Part shown: piece by piece, positions 34,398-43,261 of the stretch
How positions within the stretch are numbered: the first letter of the stretch is position 1
Layout: every line of letters begins with the position of its first letter
DNA from: Saccharopolyspora dendranthemae
GTDB taxonomy: Bacteria > Actinomycetota > Actinomycetes > Mycobacteriales > Pseudonocardiaceae
Assembly: GCF_007829955.1 (NCBI RefSeq)
Contig: NZ_VIWX01000001.1
Coordinates: forward strand, 1,550,001-1,614,000
Length of the DNA: 64,000 bases
Direction: 5' to 3'
The notes under the pieces: model-generated
The model's input: the letters and a program-made list of their open reading frames with translations, nothing else
Database searches by the model: none
What the model was told of the DNA's origin: nothing
Translations under genes and position numbers: made by a program

Positions 34398-34628
34398 TCA
34401 GGTGCGACCGTCGTGCTCCGATATGAGAGTCCGGTTGCACTCACCGCAGGTGGGCGCGGTGATCCAGTCGAGTTCGGTGGGCGTGGCCATCGCGACTTCG
34501 AGACCGCAGACGGTCGTGTCGGACGACTGGCGTTCCCAGCGACGCCCCCGGAACGCGTGGCGCGCGAAGGCGCCGGAATCCGGGTTCGGCGTCGGCAGCC
34601 AGAAATGCCGCGCTGGCTCGAAGTTCAT
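34398..34628 (-). CDS. Small CxxC protein of the WhiJ/AbaA-type set
   Basis: The product is 76 residues (MNFEPARHFWLPTP...). A Trp/Arg-rich middle is followed by ITAPTCGECNR, a CxxC pair that may bind zinc. Short proteins with this opening recur beside XRE plus DUF397 genes in Pseudonocardiaceae. It is divergent from the XRE gene. The function is unknown. Confidence 0.7.
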   Translation of the reverse strand: MNFEPARHFWLPTPNPDSGAFARHAFRGRRWERQSSDTTVCGLEVAMATPTELDWITAPTCGECNRTLISEHDGRT

Positions 34629-34773
34629 CGGCGCACTCCGCTCTGTCCGATCGATGTGCTGATCAACTTAAATCTGCGATCGCGGATTGTGGAATTGCCG
34701 AATCGAGTGATGTTCCCGCGAACCGGAATCCGGAACACTGGCGAGTGAACAAGATCGGATTCGGAGGCGATCG

Positions 34774-35634
34774 ATGGCGACACCCACCGTGCGGCGACTT
34801 CAGCTCGGGAACGAAATGCGCCACGTGCGCATCAAAGCCGGCCGCGAGCAGGCCGAAGCGGCCGACGCACTGGACGCCGGAATCGGCAAGATCAGCCGGT
34901 TGGAACTGGGCCAGGGCGGCATCTCCAAGGGAGACCTCAAGCTCCTGCTGGAGTTCTACGAGGTCGACCCCGACGAGATGCAGTGGATGTTCGAGCTCGC
35001 CAAGACCCGCAGCAGCCGAGGCCGCTGGGGCGAGTACCGCGCGGTCTTCCCCGAGTGGTTCCGCATGTACGTCGACCTCGAAACCGACGCCGAGGAGATC
35101 CGACAGGTCCAGGGGGAGATCATTCCGGGAATCCTCCAGACCGAGGGCTACATCCGCGCTATGGACACCGCTTCAGCGCGTCGGGAGAGCGAGGACATCG
35201 ACTCCAACGTCGCCGCTCGCCAGGAGCGGCAGGCCATCCTCACCCGGGACCAGCCGCCGAGCCTCGCATGCGTGCTTTCCGAATCCTGCCTTCGCCGGAA
35301 GGTCGGCACAGCGGAGGTCATGCGCGACCAGATCGACCACCTCGCCGAAATGGGCTTGCAGCGAAACGTGAGTCTTCAGGTCTTGCCGTTTGATGTGGAT
35401 GCCCCGCCAGGCGGAACCTCGTACGACTTCACCATGCTTCGCATCCCGTCGAACGGAATCGCGGCCCCGCTGGAATTCGTCTACGTCGAATGCCTCGACG
35501 ACGCGCGCTACCTGGACGCCAAGGACGCGGTACTGACCTACGCCAGGCTGTGGGATCGGCTTCAGGCAGCTTCGCTCTCGCCGAAGGAATCTCTGAAAGT
35601 TCTACGATCGGTGCGCAACGAGTACTCGGAGTAG
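34774..35634 (+). CDS. XRE/WhiJ-like regulator with DUF5753 domain
   Basis: The product is 286 residues. An N-terminal Cro/C1-type helix-turn-helix (about 10-65) is followed by the DUF5753 domain (from WFRMYVDLETDAEEIRQVQGEIIPGILQTEGYIRA). Paralogues with this layout, including WhiJ of Streptomyces, pair with a DUF397 protein and influence development or antibiotic production. GC is lower than in core genes. The DUF397 partner follows after 15 bases. Confidence 0.88.
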   Translation: MATPTVRRLQLGNEMRHVRIKAGREQAEAADALDAGIGKISRLELGQGGISKGDLKLLLEFYEVDPDEMQWMFELAKTRSSRGRWGEYRAVFPEWFRMYVDLETDAEEIRQVQGEIIPGILQTEGYIRAMDTASARRESEDIDSNVAARQERQAILTRDQPPSLACVLSESCLRRKVGTAEVMRDQIDHLAEMGLQRNVSLQVLPFDVDAPPGGTSYDFTMLRIPSNGIAAPLEFVYVECLDDARYLDAKDAVLTYARLWDRLQAASLSPKESLKVLRSVRNEYSE

Positions 35635-35649
35635 ACGCGAGGTCGCACC

Positions 35650-35850
35650 ATGATCGAACGACGTGTCCCCACGGATGCGACGTGGCGCAAGAGCAGCTAC
35701 AGCGCGACGCAGAACGAGTGCGTCGAAGTCGCGATCACCAGCACCGCCATCGGCGTCCGGGACACCAAGGACCGAACCGGCGGAACCCTGGTCTTCGACA
35801 ACACCACCTGGTCCACCTTCTTAACCCACCTCACGACCCCCAACAGCTGA
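35650..35850 (+). CDS. DUF397 protein
   Basis: The product is 66 residues with the family opening TWRKSSYSATQNECVEVA and the later VRDTKDRTGGTLVF. DUF397 proteins are the small partners of WhiJ-like XRE regulators and may bind and neutralise them. The gene is followed by a strong terminator. Confidence 0.9.
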   Translation: MIERRVPTDATWRKSSYSATQNECVEVAITSTAIGVRDTKDRTGGTLVFDNTTWSTFLTHLTTPNS

Positions 35851-35864
35851 AGATCACCACGTCC

Positions 35865-35898
35865 GATGGGGCGCCTCCGACCACCGAGGCGCCCCATC
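35865..35898 (+). terminator. Terminator after DUF397
   Basis: GATGGGGCGCCTC pairs perfectly with GAGGCGCCCCATC across an 8-base loop. Confidence 0.75.
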
Positions 35899-36076
35899 GC
35901 ACGCCCTCACCGGCCGCGGATTGCGACATCCGAGTGATGCGGCCTCGGAACCCCCTCACTCGGTAGGGTGATCGCGTTCATAATGTGCGCCGGTCCAAAA
36001 CGCTGTGATCATCACAGGTGATCGCCGAAGATGGGCCCAAGCCAGACGTGTCATTCGAAGTAGGGGGAACACCGCC

Positions 36077-36409
36077 GTGGCCGGGTACCTGGTCGATCCA
36101 GCTGGTCTGGAGAGCGCCATCAAGAAGCTCGAAGACATCCGGGACAACGCGCGCTCGATGGTCCAGAGCATCGCGCGCACCGGACCAGGTGCTTTCGCCG
36201 GTGAGCTGACGGCCAAGGACAACTACACCTCGTCGGCCTTCAAGGCCATCAACGAGCGCGCCATCGGCGACCAGGGATCCCTTCAGGTGATCGTGAAGGA
36301 TCTGACCACCAAGCTCACCGAAAAGATCGAGGCGTACCAGGCGACTCTGGACGAGTACAGGCGCAACGACGACGCCGCAGCCTCCAGCGTGCGCCACACG
36401 GAACAGTGA
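36077..36409 (+). CDS. PE-like type VII secretion substrate
   Basis: The GTG at 36077, with GGGGGAA upstream, gives 110 residues beginning AGYLVDPAGLESAIKKLE. This is a two-helix PE/ESX-like protein. The end carries a YxxxD export motif (Tyr94 to Asp98 in EYRRND), the signal recognised by ESX systems. It heads a set with a lipoprotein, a PPE-like protein and EspG. No ESX core gene lies in the window. Confidence 0.65.
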   Translation: MAGYLVDPAGLESAIKKLEDIRDNARSMVQSIARTGPGAFAGELTAKDNYTSSAFKAINERAIGDQGSLQVIVKDLTTKLTEKIEAYQATLDEYRRNDDAAASSVRHTEQ

Positions 36410-36999
36410 AACTCGATCACGGCAAGATGGCGGAGATGAAGACTCTGAAGCGAAGCCTGGTAGCGGGCGCGACCATCGCGCTCACCATCACGATGAGCGC
36501 GTGCTCGGGTGGCTCGGGCAATGAGCCCGCGCCGCAGCCGCCGCCCCAGGGCCAGGCCGGCCCAGCGATCAGCGATCCCAAGGACGCGGCCGCTGTTGAC
36601 CTCTGCCAGCTGCTCCCGGCTGACGCCGCCACATCGCTGGGGCTCAATCCAGCTGGTGAGGTCGAGACCAGTTCGGTGGACCCCGACATGCCACCGCAGT
36701 GCACCTGGAAGTCCGAGAACGGTGCCACGACTCTGTCGCTCGGACCGTCCAAGACCTCGGTCCAGTGGTACATCGACAACAAGTCCACGTTCGTCGACTT
36801 CCGCGAACTGAACATCGCCGGTCATCCGACAGTCCAGGGCAACAAGGCAGACCCGGCCCAGACCCAGAACTGCTGGATGTACCTGGGAACGATGGACAAC
36901 CAGGTGCTGGGTGCGTTCGCGTTCGGCACTGCCGATCCGTGCTCGATGACGCAGAAAGCCCTTGAGGCGTCGGTGCCGACCCTTCCCGCCGCCAAATAA
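36406..36999 (+). CDS. DUF3558-type lipoprotein
   Basis: The GTG at 36406 overlaps the previous stop (GTGA) and gives 197 residues. The ATG at 36436 gives a more typical signal peptide and is a real alternative. The lipobox is TMSAC followed by a Gly/Pro-rich linker. The domain has the early cysteine in DLCQLLPADAATSLGL and a later CTWKS, as in DUF3558 lipoproteins found beside T7SS genes. It is probably anchored on the outer face of the membrane. The role is unknown. Confidence 0.78.
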   Translation: MKLDHGKMAEMKTLKRSLVAGATIALTITMSACSGGSGNEPAPQPPPQGQAGPAISDPKDAAAVDLCQLLPADAATSLGLNPAGEVETSSVDPDMPPQCTWKSENGATTLSLGPSKTSVQWYIDNKSTFVDFRELNIAGHPTVQGNKADPAQTQNCWMYLGTMDNQVLGAFAFGTADPCSMTQKALEASVPTLPAAK

Positions 37000-37022
37000 G
37001 GATCCACTGGGGAGACAACACG

Positions 37023-38234
37023 ATGGACATGTGCTACGCCAGTAGTGCGAAGGAATACCGCAAGCAGATGGGTGGGACCCCAGACGCTGCGGCTGTACCA
37101 GCGCCTTCGGACGAGGGCGTGAAGCTCTGGGAGAACGTCGGGACGAAGTTCGACCAGATGGCGACCGACATCGCCGACGCGTTGCGCGCTGCGGAATCGG
37201 CCCACGAAGGACGTGCCGCCGAATCCGCCAACGCCTCGATCGCTGAGATCCAGCCGCTCGCTCGCTCGGCGGCCGAGACCTCGCGCGGGGTCAAGACAGC
37301 GCTGGAGGAGCAGAATTCCTACCAGCGGGAGGCTTTTCAGGCTCTTCCCGTCAAGGACGACCCGTTGCCGAGCGGGCAGGGCGCTCTTCTGGACCCGCCG
37401 GGCAAGGGGTGGGTCGAGGACTGGGGTCTCGACTCGAACCCGGTGACCGGGTGGATGTCGGACTACGAAGAGCGGCAGCAGGCCTACGTGGACACCAACC
37501 AGCAGGCCAACCAGGTCATGGAGCGCTACAGCCAGCAGACCGAGGGCGTGATCGCGCGGCTGCCCGAGTTCCAGCCGGTCGACCAGCCGCCGCCCGCGGC
37601 TCCGCCCGCGTCGTCCTACCCGACTTCGAGCACGTATTCCGCTGGTGACAGCGGTTCCTCGTACTCCGGCGGCGCGTACTCCGCACCGTCGAGCACGTCG
37701 TCGGCGTGGGCGTCGACTCCGAGCGCCGCACCTGCGGTGCACGCTCCGTCCGCTCCGCCTGCCGCGTCGAACCCGTCCTGGGCGACACCGGCACCGTCGG
37801 CTCCCGGGCTTCCGCCGGGCGTCGTGCGCGGTCCCGACGGGACCCTGTTCCGGCAGAACCCGCAGACCGGCGCGTGGGAACGGCAGAACCCCTACAACGG
37901 TCGCTGGGCCGCGTCCCCCAACGGCGGCCCCGGTGGTCGCCGCGGCGGCGAAGGCGCAGGCGCGCCCGTGGGCCGCGGCGCCGGAGGCCGTGCCGGGATG
38001 GGCGGTCTCGGTGGTGCCGGTGGCGCGAACGCCGCCGCCGGTGGTGCCGCGGGTCGTGGCGGCCAGGCCGGTGCGCCCGGAGCGGGCGCCGGTGCCGGAC
38101 GCGGCAAGCAGGGCGAATCCGAGGAGCAGGAGCACGAGCGTCCCGGCTGGTTGGTCGAGCAGGACGACGTCTTCACCAACGACATGCAGCGCACCGCGCC
38201 TGCGGTCTTCGGTGATGCCGACCGAGGCCGGTGA
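37023..38234 (+). CDS. PPE-like type VII secretion substrate
   Basis: The product is 403 residues. The N-terminal 180 residues are helical and PPE-like, without signal peptide. A Ser/Pro/Ala-rich stretch (about 185-265), a short GVVRGPDGTLFRQNPQTGAWERQ block and a Gly/Ala-rich repeat region (about 300-365) follow. The acidic C-terminus contains VFTNDMQRTAPAVFG, a conserved ending of such Pseudonocardiaceae proteins. It would pair with the PE-like protein at 36077 and be chaperoned by EspG downstream. Confidence 0.75.
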   Translation: MDMCYASSAKEYRKQMGGTPDAAAVPAPSDEGVKLWENVGTKFDQMATDIADALRAAESAHEGRAAESANASIAEIQPLARSAAETSRGVKTALEEQNSYQREAFQALPVKDDPLPSGQGALLDPPGKGWVEDWGLDSNPVTGWMSDYEERQQAYVDTNQQANQVMERYSQQTEGVIARLPEFQPVDQPPPAAPPASSYPTSSTYSAGDSGSSYSGGAYSAPSSTSSAWASTPSAAPAVHAPSAPPAASNPSWATPAPSAPGLPPGVVRGPDGTLFRQNPQTGAWERQNPYNGRWAASPNGGPGGRRGGEGAGAPVGRGAGGRAGMGGLGGAGGANAAAGGAAGRGGQAGAPGAGAGAGRGKQGESEEQEHERPGWLVEQDDVFTNDMQRTAPAVFGDADRGR

Positions 38235-38237
38235 TTC

Positions 38238-39062
38238 GTGGCCAGGCGTGAGCTGAGCCTGCCTCCCGCTGCCGCGAACTACCTCTGCACCCGGTTCGAC
38301 CTGCAACTCCACCCGCTGCTGCGGGTGGGCTGGCTCCCGCTGGACGCCACCGAGTCTCAACGCCGCGAGGCGGCTGAGCTCGGTCGGCGCCAGCTCGTCC
38401 AGCAGAGCCTGTTCGACGGCGACGAGCTGCACCCGTTCGTCGAGGAGGCCGTGCACCTGCTGGCCCGGCCGCCGCTGGCGATCGGACTCGCGGTCCACGC
38501 GCGGGAGGGCGAGAACTTCAACGCCGTGCTCGTCGAGTACGGCCGCAGCACCGTCCAGGCCTACCAGGCCGACGGCGACAGTCCCGACGACCTGCGGGAG
38601 ATCCGCGTCAAGCGGCACGAGCACGGCGGTCTCGCGGGCAACGCCGTCAACCTGCTCGGCAAGGTCACCGCGGCCGACGGCTCGTCGGTGTCGGTCCCCT
38701 ACGCGCACATCGAGCGGGTGAGCACGCGGATGGGCGGCTCGGCGCGGACCCTGTCCGCCGCGCTGGGATACGCGGGAATCCGCGGTGCGCAAGCGACGAC
38801 GCTGACCCAGGCGTTCACCGCGAAGCGCAGCCTGGAAGGTCTCATCACCGTGCGCGCCTACGACCGGAAGGTGCGGCGGACGCGGTCGCTGCCGTTCAAC
38901 GTGCAGTTCTTCGCCACCGAGGCCGGTTGCTACCTGGCCCAGCGCAAGCCGGGCCGGGACGGGCAGGAGTGGTACACGCTCGCGCCGGCCGACGCCCGGA
39001 AGCTCATCGGGACCGTCAACGAGATGATCCGGCTCCTCACGAGCCCGACCGCGCGGGTCTGA
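38238..39062 (+). CDS. EspG-family T7SS chaperone
   Basis: The product is 274 residues with GTG start three bases after the PPE-like stop. It matches the EspG fold family: a mixed alpha/beta cytosolic protein with LAVHAREGENFNAVLVEYG in the first half and a conserved LTQAFTAKRSLEG segment. EspG binds the hydrophobic tip of PPE proteins and keeps PE-PPE pairs soluble for export. The export channel must be encoded elsewhere. Confidence 0.82.
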   Translation: MARRELSLPPAAANYLCTRFDLQLHPLLRVGWLPLDATESQRREAAELGRRQLVQQSLFDGDELHPFVEEAVHLLARPPLAIGLAVHAREGENFNAVLVEYGRSTVQAYQADGDSPDDLREIRVKRHEHGGLAGNAVNLLGKVTAADGSSVSVPYAHIERVSTRMGGSARTLSAALGYAGIRGAQATTLTQAFTAKRSLEGLITVRAYDRKVRRTRSLPFNVQFFATEAGCYLAQRKPGRDGQEWYTLAPADARKLIGTVNEMIRLLTSPTARV

Positions 39063-39069
39063 GACGCGA

Positions 39070-39105
39070 AGCGGGGCCGACCTCTCCACCGAGGCCGGCC
39101 CCGCT
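39070..39105. terminator. Bidirectional terminator after espG
   Basis: AGCGGGGCCGACCTC pairs with GAGGCCGGCCCCGCT with one mismatch. It lies between espG and the convergent chaplin-like gene. Confidence 0.75.
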
Positions 39106-39125
39106 CCTGCGATTCTTGTGTCGGC

Positions 39126-39365
39126 TCAGCCGTCGGAGATCGGCGCGTTGACGCAGGCGCTGTCCTGCGGAGACGCGATCGGAGCCGTCAGCCCCAGGAC
39201 CGCCGCGTTGTTGCCGCACAGCTGGACCGGCACCGCGCTCACGTTGTTGTCGTTGAGCAGGTTGACCCCGTCGTTGTCCGAGCTGTCAGCGAATGCCGGG
39301 CCCCCGATGGCCATGAGTGCAGTTGCAGCGGCGGCAGCGCCGAGAAGTCGAGCGGAAGTACGCAC
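39126..39365 (-). CDS. Small secreted chaplin-like protein
   Basis: From the GTG at 39365 the product is 79 residues. A Sec signal peptide (ending PAFA) is followed by about 53 residues with LNDNNVSAVPVQLCGNNAAVLGL and SACVNAP. The pattern of two cysteines and the VPVQLCGN core resembles chaplins, the amyloid-forming surface proteins that help aerial growth. Chaplin identity is likely but not certain. Confidence 0.65.
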   Translation of the reverse strand: MRTSARLLGAAAAATALMAIGGPAFADSSDNDGVNLLNDNNVSAVPVQLCGNNAAVLGLTAPIASPQDSACVNAPISDG

Positions 39366-39643
39366 CTTCAGACCCCAATCTCTCCGAGTGGTTTTCCCGC
39401 GGAACGAAGAAAGCTCGAACCGGCGGGATTCACCCTGGCAGCGGATGGGGCACCCAGCTCGGTGGGTCACGCCAAGGTGCCACGCAGTCCACTCGTGAGG
39501 TGTTCGACAACACCCAGGGTGCACAGCGGATTCGGACATTCCTCAGAGGACATCTCGCACGACCGAGTAACGGGCGATCGGAACCGGGCACTGATCAGGA
39601 CTGCCCCGCAGCGCAGCCGGTCACCCGGAGTGATGCGCGCGGA
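39366..39643. other. Upstream region of the chaplin-like gene
   Basis: About 280 bases without a convincing gene. They must carry the promoter of the chaplin-like gene. Long plus-strand frames crossing it are shadows of rnj. Confidence 0.4.
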
Positions 39644-39685
39644 CGAACGGGGTGGCCCGGAAGGATTTCCGAGCCACCCCGTTCG
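39644..39685 (-). terminator. rnj terminator
   Basis: CGAACGGGGTGGC pairs with GCCACCCCGTTCG, with a further GGAA/TTCC pair inside the loop. It lies just downstream of the RNase J stop. Confidence 0.75.
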
Positions 39686-39695
39686 AGTCAGCAGG

Positions 39696-41420
39696 TCAGG
39701 AACCGACAGGAAGCACGTTCGGCACGATCATCGGGCGCCTGCGGTACTTCTCCGCCACCCAGCGGCCGACCACCCGGCGCACCGACTGCGCGATGCGGTG
39801 CGTGTCGGTGATGCCCTCGGCCTCGGTGCGCGCGAGCTCCATCTCCACCAGCGGCACCACTTCGTCCAAGGCCTTCGGGTCGTCGGAGAAGCCGCGGCCG
39901 GAGATCGTGGGCGGCGAGACCGCGCGCCCGTTCGTGACGTCCACCGCGACGGTGATCGCGATGAAACCGCCCTCGCCCAGCACCAACCGGTCCGACAACG
40001 TGGATTCACCGACGTCGCCCACCGACAGGCCGTCGACGTAGACGTGACCGACCTCGACGCGGCCCGCGATGCTCGCGATGCCGTCCACCAGGTCCACGAC
40101 CACACCGTCCTCGGCGATGACCACCCGGTCGGCGGGGACGCCCGTCAGCCTGGCCAGTTCGGCGTTCGCGCGCAGGTGGCGCCATTCGCCGTGCACCGGC
40201 ATGACGTTGCTCGGGCGCACCGCGTTGTAGAGGTACAGCAGCTCGCCGGCGGAGGCGTGACCGGACACGTGGACCTTCGCGTGGCCCTGGTGCACGACCT
40301 GGGCACCGAGCCGCACCAGTCCGTTGACCACGCCGAACACGGCCGTCTCGTTGCCCGGGATCATCGAGCTCGCCAGCACCACGGTGTCACCGGCGCGGAT
40401 GCCGATCTGCTTGTGCTCGCCGCGCGCCATCCGCGACAGCGCCGACAAGGGCTCGCCCTGCGAACCGGTCGAGACGAACGCGACCTCGGACTCCGGCATC
40501 TCCAGCGCCTGGTCCAGGTCGACGAGCAGGCCCTCAGGCACGTTCAGCATGCCCAGGTCGGCGGCGATGCCCATGTTGCGCACCATCGACCGGCCCACGA
40601 AGCAGACCTTGCGACCGTGCTTCTCGGCGACCTCCAGCACCTGCTGCACGCGGTGCACGTGGCTGGCGAAGCAGGCCACGATGACCCGCTGCGTCGCCGA
40701 GCCGATCACCCGGTCCAGCACCGGTCCGATCTCGCGCTCCGGCGTGACGAAGCCCGGCACCTCGGCGTTGGTGGAGTCGACGAGGAACAGGTCCACGCCT
40801 TCGTCGCCCAGCCGGGAGAACCCGGCCAGGTCGGTCAGCCGGCTGTCCAGCGGCAGCTGGTCCAGCTTGATGTCACCGGTGTGCAGCACGACCCCTGCGG
40901 GCGTGCGGATGGCCACCGCCAGCGCGTCCGGGATCGAGTGGTTGACCGCGAAGAACTCCAGGCCGAAGGGGCCGTGGGGGCTGTGCTGCCCCTCGGCGAC
41001 CTCGATCAGCTGCGGGCTCAGCCGGTGCTCGCGGCACTTGGCCGCCAGCAGCGCCAGGGTGAACTTGGAACCGACGACCGGCAGGTCGGGCCGCAGCCGC
41101 AGCAGGAACGGCACAGCGCCGATGTGGTCCTCGTGGCCGTGCGTGAGGACCAGGGCGTCGATGTCGTCCAGCCGGTCCTCGATGGCACCGAAGTCGGGCA
41201 GGATCAGGTCCACACCGGGCTGGTCGTCCTCCGGGAAGAGCACGCCGCAGTCGACGATGAGCAGTCGGCCCTCGTACTCGAAGACCGTCATGTTCCGGCC
41301 GACCTCGCCGATGCCACCGAGCGCAACGACCCTGAGACCACCTTCGGCCAACGGGCGTGGTGGTGCCGACGAAGTCGGCGTCACCGCGTGGTACTCGGTC
41401 GCTGTCGCCTGTGCGCTCAA
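39696..41420 (-). CDS. rnj: Ribonuclease J
   Basis: With a TTG start at 41420 the product is 574 residues. That start is favoured by AGAGGTGA eight bases upstream; the ATG at 41444 would overlap dapA by 17 bases. The metallo-beta-lactamase motif HGHEDH (from about His94), the beta-CASP block (SATQRVIVACFASHVHR ... VFVGRSM-like) and the C-terminal domain are present. RNase J is a zinc-dependent 5'-3' exo- and endonuclease in mRNA and rRNA processing. It is co-transcribed with dapA, as in mycobacteria. Confidence 0.93.
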   Translation of the reverse strand: MSAQATATEYHAVTPTSSAPPRPLAEGGLRVVALGGIGEVGRNMTVFEYEGRLLIVDCGVLFPEDDQPGVDLILPDFGAIEDRLDDIDALVLTHGHEDHIGAVPFLLRLRPDLPVVGSKFTLALLAAKCREHRLSPQLIEVAEGQHSPHGPFGLEFFAVNHSIPDALAVAIRTPAGVVLHTGDIKLDQLPLDSRLTDLAGFSRLGDEGVDLFLVDSTNAEVPGFVTPEREIGPVLDRVIGSATQRVIVACFASHVHRVQQVLEVAEKHGRKVCFVGRSMVRNMGIAADLGMLNVPEGLLVDLDQALEMPESEVAFVSTGSQGEPLSALSRMARGEHKQIGIRAGDTVVLASSMIPGNETAVFGVVNGLVRLGAQVVHQGHAKVHVSGHASAGELLYLYNAVRPSNVMPVHGEWRHLRANAELARLTGVPADRVVIAEDGVVVDLVDGIASIAGRVEVGHVYVDGLSVGDVGESTLSDRLVLGEGGFIAITVAVDVTNGRAVSPPTISGRGFSDDPKALDEVVPLVEMELARTEAEGITDTHRIAQSVRRVVGRWVAEKYRRRPMIVPNVLPVGS

Positions 41421-41427
41421 CGCTGTG

Positions 41428-42360
41428 TCACCTCTGTGCTGCATCCGGGTTGACCAATACCAGGCCAGCATCCCACAGGTCGCTGGTGATCAACCGCACC
41501 TGCTCCTCCGTGGCGGCCGGCAGCGGCAACCGCGGCAGGCCCGTCTCGTAGCCGCACAGCCGCAGAGCCGTCTTGGCGAAGATGACGCCGCCGACGAAGT
41601 TCATCGACCGGTAGACCGGAAGGAGTCCCTTGTGGACTTCCAGAGCGCTTGCGACGTCACCGGATTCGTAGGCGTCGAGCATCCGGCGGAGCCGGTCGCC
41701 GACGACGTGGCCGATCACGCTGACGAAGCCGACGGCGCCCACCGACAGCCACGGCAGGTTCAGCGGGTCCTCGCCCGAGTAGTAGGCCAGGCCCGCGTCG
41801 TTCATGGCCTCGCTGCCCGCCCACAGGTCGTGCTTGGAGTCCTTGACCGCGACGATCTGCGGGTGCTCGGCCAGCCGCTTGAGGGTGTCGACCTGGATCG
41901 GCACGACGCTGCGCGGCGGGATGTCGTAGAGCATCACCGGCAGCTCGGTGGCGTCGGCGACGGTCCAGAAGTGCTGGTAGACGCCTTCCTGCGGCGGCCT
42001 GGAGTAGTACGGGGTCACGACCAGGAGGCCGTGCGCACCGGCCTTCTCGGCGGAGCGCGCCAGCTCCACGGAGTGCTCGGTGTTGTTGGTGCCGGCACCG
42101 GCGACGACGGTCGCCCGGTCGCCCACGGCCTCGACCACCGCGCGCAGCAGCTGTTCCTTCTCACGGTCGGTGGTGGTGGGGCTCTCACCGGTGGTGCCGT
42201 TGACGACCAACCCGTCGTTGCCGACGTTGTCGACCAGGTAGGCGGCGAGCTCCTGCGCCACCTTCAGATCGACTTTCCCGTCTTCGTCGAACGGCGTGAC
42301 CATGGCGGTCAGGACGCGGCCGAACGGGCGGCCCGGAATGGCGGTAGGGCAGTCGGTCAT
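41428..42360 (-). CDS. dapA: 4-hydroxy-tetrahydrodipicolinate synthase
   Basis: The product is 310 residues, a TIM-barrel aldolase. The Schiff-base lysine is Lys173 (AVKDSKHD), the proton-relay tyrosine is Tyr145 (LYDIPPR), and the GTTGE motif lies at about 55-59. It condenses pyruvate with aspartate semialdehyde in the diaminopimelate/lysine pathway. The rnj start follows almost directly. Confidence 0.95.
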   Translation of the reverse strand: MTDCPTAIPGRPFGRVLTAMVTPFDEDGKVDLKVAQELAAYLVDNVGNDGLVVNGTTGESPTTTDREKEQLLRAVVEAVGDRATVVAGAGTNNTEHSVELARSAEKAGAHGLLVVTPYYSRPPQEGVYQHFWTVADATELPVMLYDIPPRSVVPIQVDTLKRLAEHPQIVAVKDSKHDLWAGSEAMNDAGLAYYSGEDPLNLPWLSVGAVGFVSVIGHVVGDRLRRMLDAYESGDVASALEVHKGLLPVYRSMNFVGGVIFAKTALRLCGYETGLPRLPLPAATEEQVRLITSDLWDAGLVLVNPDAAQR

Positions 42361-42496
42361 GGTCCCGACGCTACCTGGTCAGGGGCCTGCGGAAGACAGC
42401 CGACCGAGCTGAACCGAGCCCGCCGGAAAGCCGATTCCGACAGGCCCGATCAGGCGTGTTTCTTTCGGTTGATCACGCCCATGACGAGGAGTTTTT

Positions 42497-43123
42497 TCAG
42501 AACGAGCGGCGCAGGTCCTGCATCGCCATGATGTCCGCCTCGTTGCCCTCGAAGGTGATCTTCGCTTCACTCCGGCCGAAGGCGTACAGGAGGAGTTCAG
42601 CGGGCTCGCCGACGATGCGGACGGTGCGCGGACCGCGCTTGGCCTGGATCTCGGTGCCGTCGGGACGGCGCAGCACCACGCCCACCGGGCTGCGGCCGTA
42701 GAACATCCGCGCGACCCGGCTCAGCGACTTCCACAGCGCCTCGTCGCGAACCTCCTCGGACGGTCGCGGCTGCCAGCCCGGCTGCGCTCGGCGAACGTCC
42801 TCGTGGTGCACGAAGAACTCGGCGGCGTTGACGGTCTCGTCGACCCCACCGATGCTCATCGGGTTCCACTTGGGCGGCCCCTGCCGGACCTGGTCGACCA
42901 GCTCCGGCCAGGCGAGCTGGCGGAGCTCCTGCTCAGCGCGCTCACCGCGCTCGGCCAGCGCCTTGATCAGACGACCGGCCATGGCGTCCGGCCGTCGCTC
43001 GCGCACCACGAGGTGCACCGCGAGGTCCCTGGTCTTCCACCCCTCGCACAGCGTCGGCGCGTCCGGGCCGATCTGCTCGAACAGCTCGCACAACAGCTGG
43101 CGTTCATCGCTGGCCACACCCAT
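42497..43123 (-). CDS. TIGR03085-family DinB-like metal-binding protein
   Basis: The product is 208 residues from the ATG at 43123 (a GTG at 43132 is also possible). It opens with ERQLLCELFEQIGPDAPTLCEGWKTRDLAVHLVVRE, the motif of the mycothiol-dependent maleylpyruvate isomerase/DinB-like four-helix family. HLVVRE and HHEDVRR supply possible metal ligands. The TIGR03085 subgroup is common near thyX and dapA in actinobacteria. The substrate is unknown. Confidence 0.85.
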   Translation of the reverse strand: MGVASDERQLLCELFEQIGPDAPTLCEGWKTRDLAVHLVVRERRPDAMAGRLIKALAERGERAEQELRQLAWPELVDQVRQGPPKWNPMSIGGVDETVNAAEFFVHHEDVRRAQPGWQPRPSEEVRDEALWKSLSRVARMFYGRSPVGVVLRRPDGTEIQAKRGPRTVRIVGEPAELLLYAFGRSEAKITFEGNEADIMAMQDLRRSF

Positions 43124-43181
43124 GGCGCCCACTGTAAACGCCGATCTTCCGGAGCGTCGGACGTGGCGGCGATCGAAACGA

Positions 43182-43214
43182 AAACGGCACCCGGGGTTGT
43201 CCCGGGCGCCGTTT
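43182..43214 (-). terminator. thyX terminator
   Basis: AAACGGCACCCGGG pairs with CCCGGGCGCCGTTT with one mismatch, about 48 bases downstream of the thyX stop. Confidence 0.7.
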
Positions 43215-43261
43215 CAGCCCTGCGGCCGGCGAAGCAGAACGACCGCAGATCAGGACGATGA

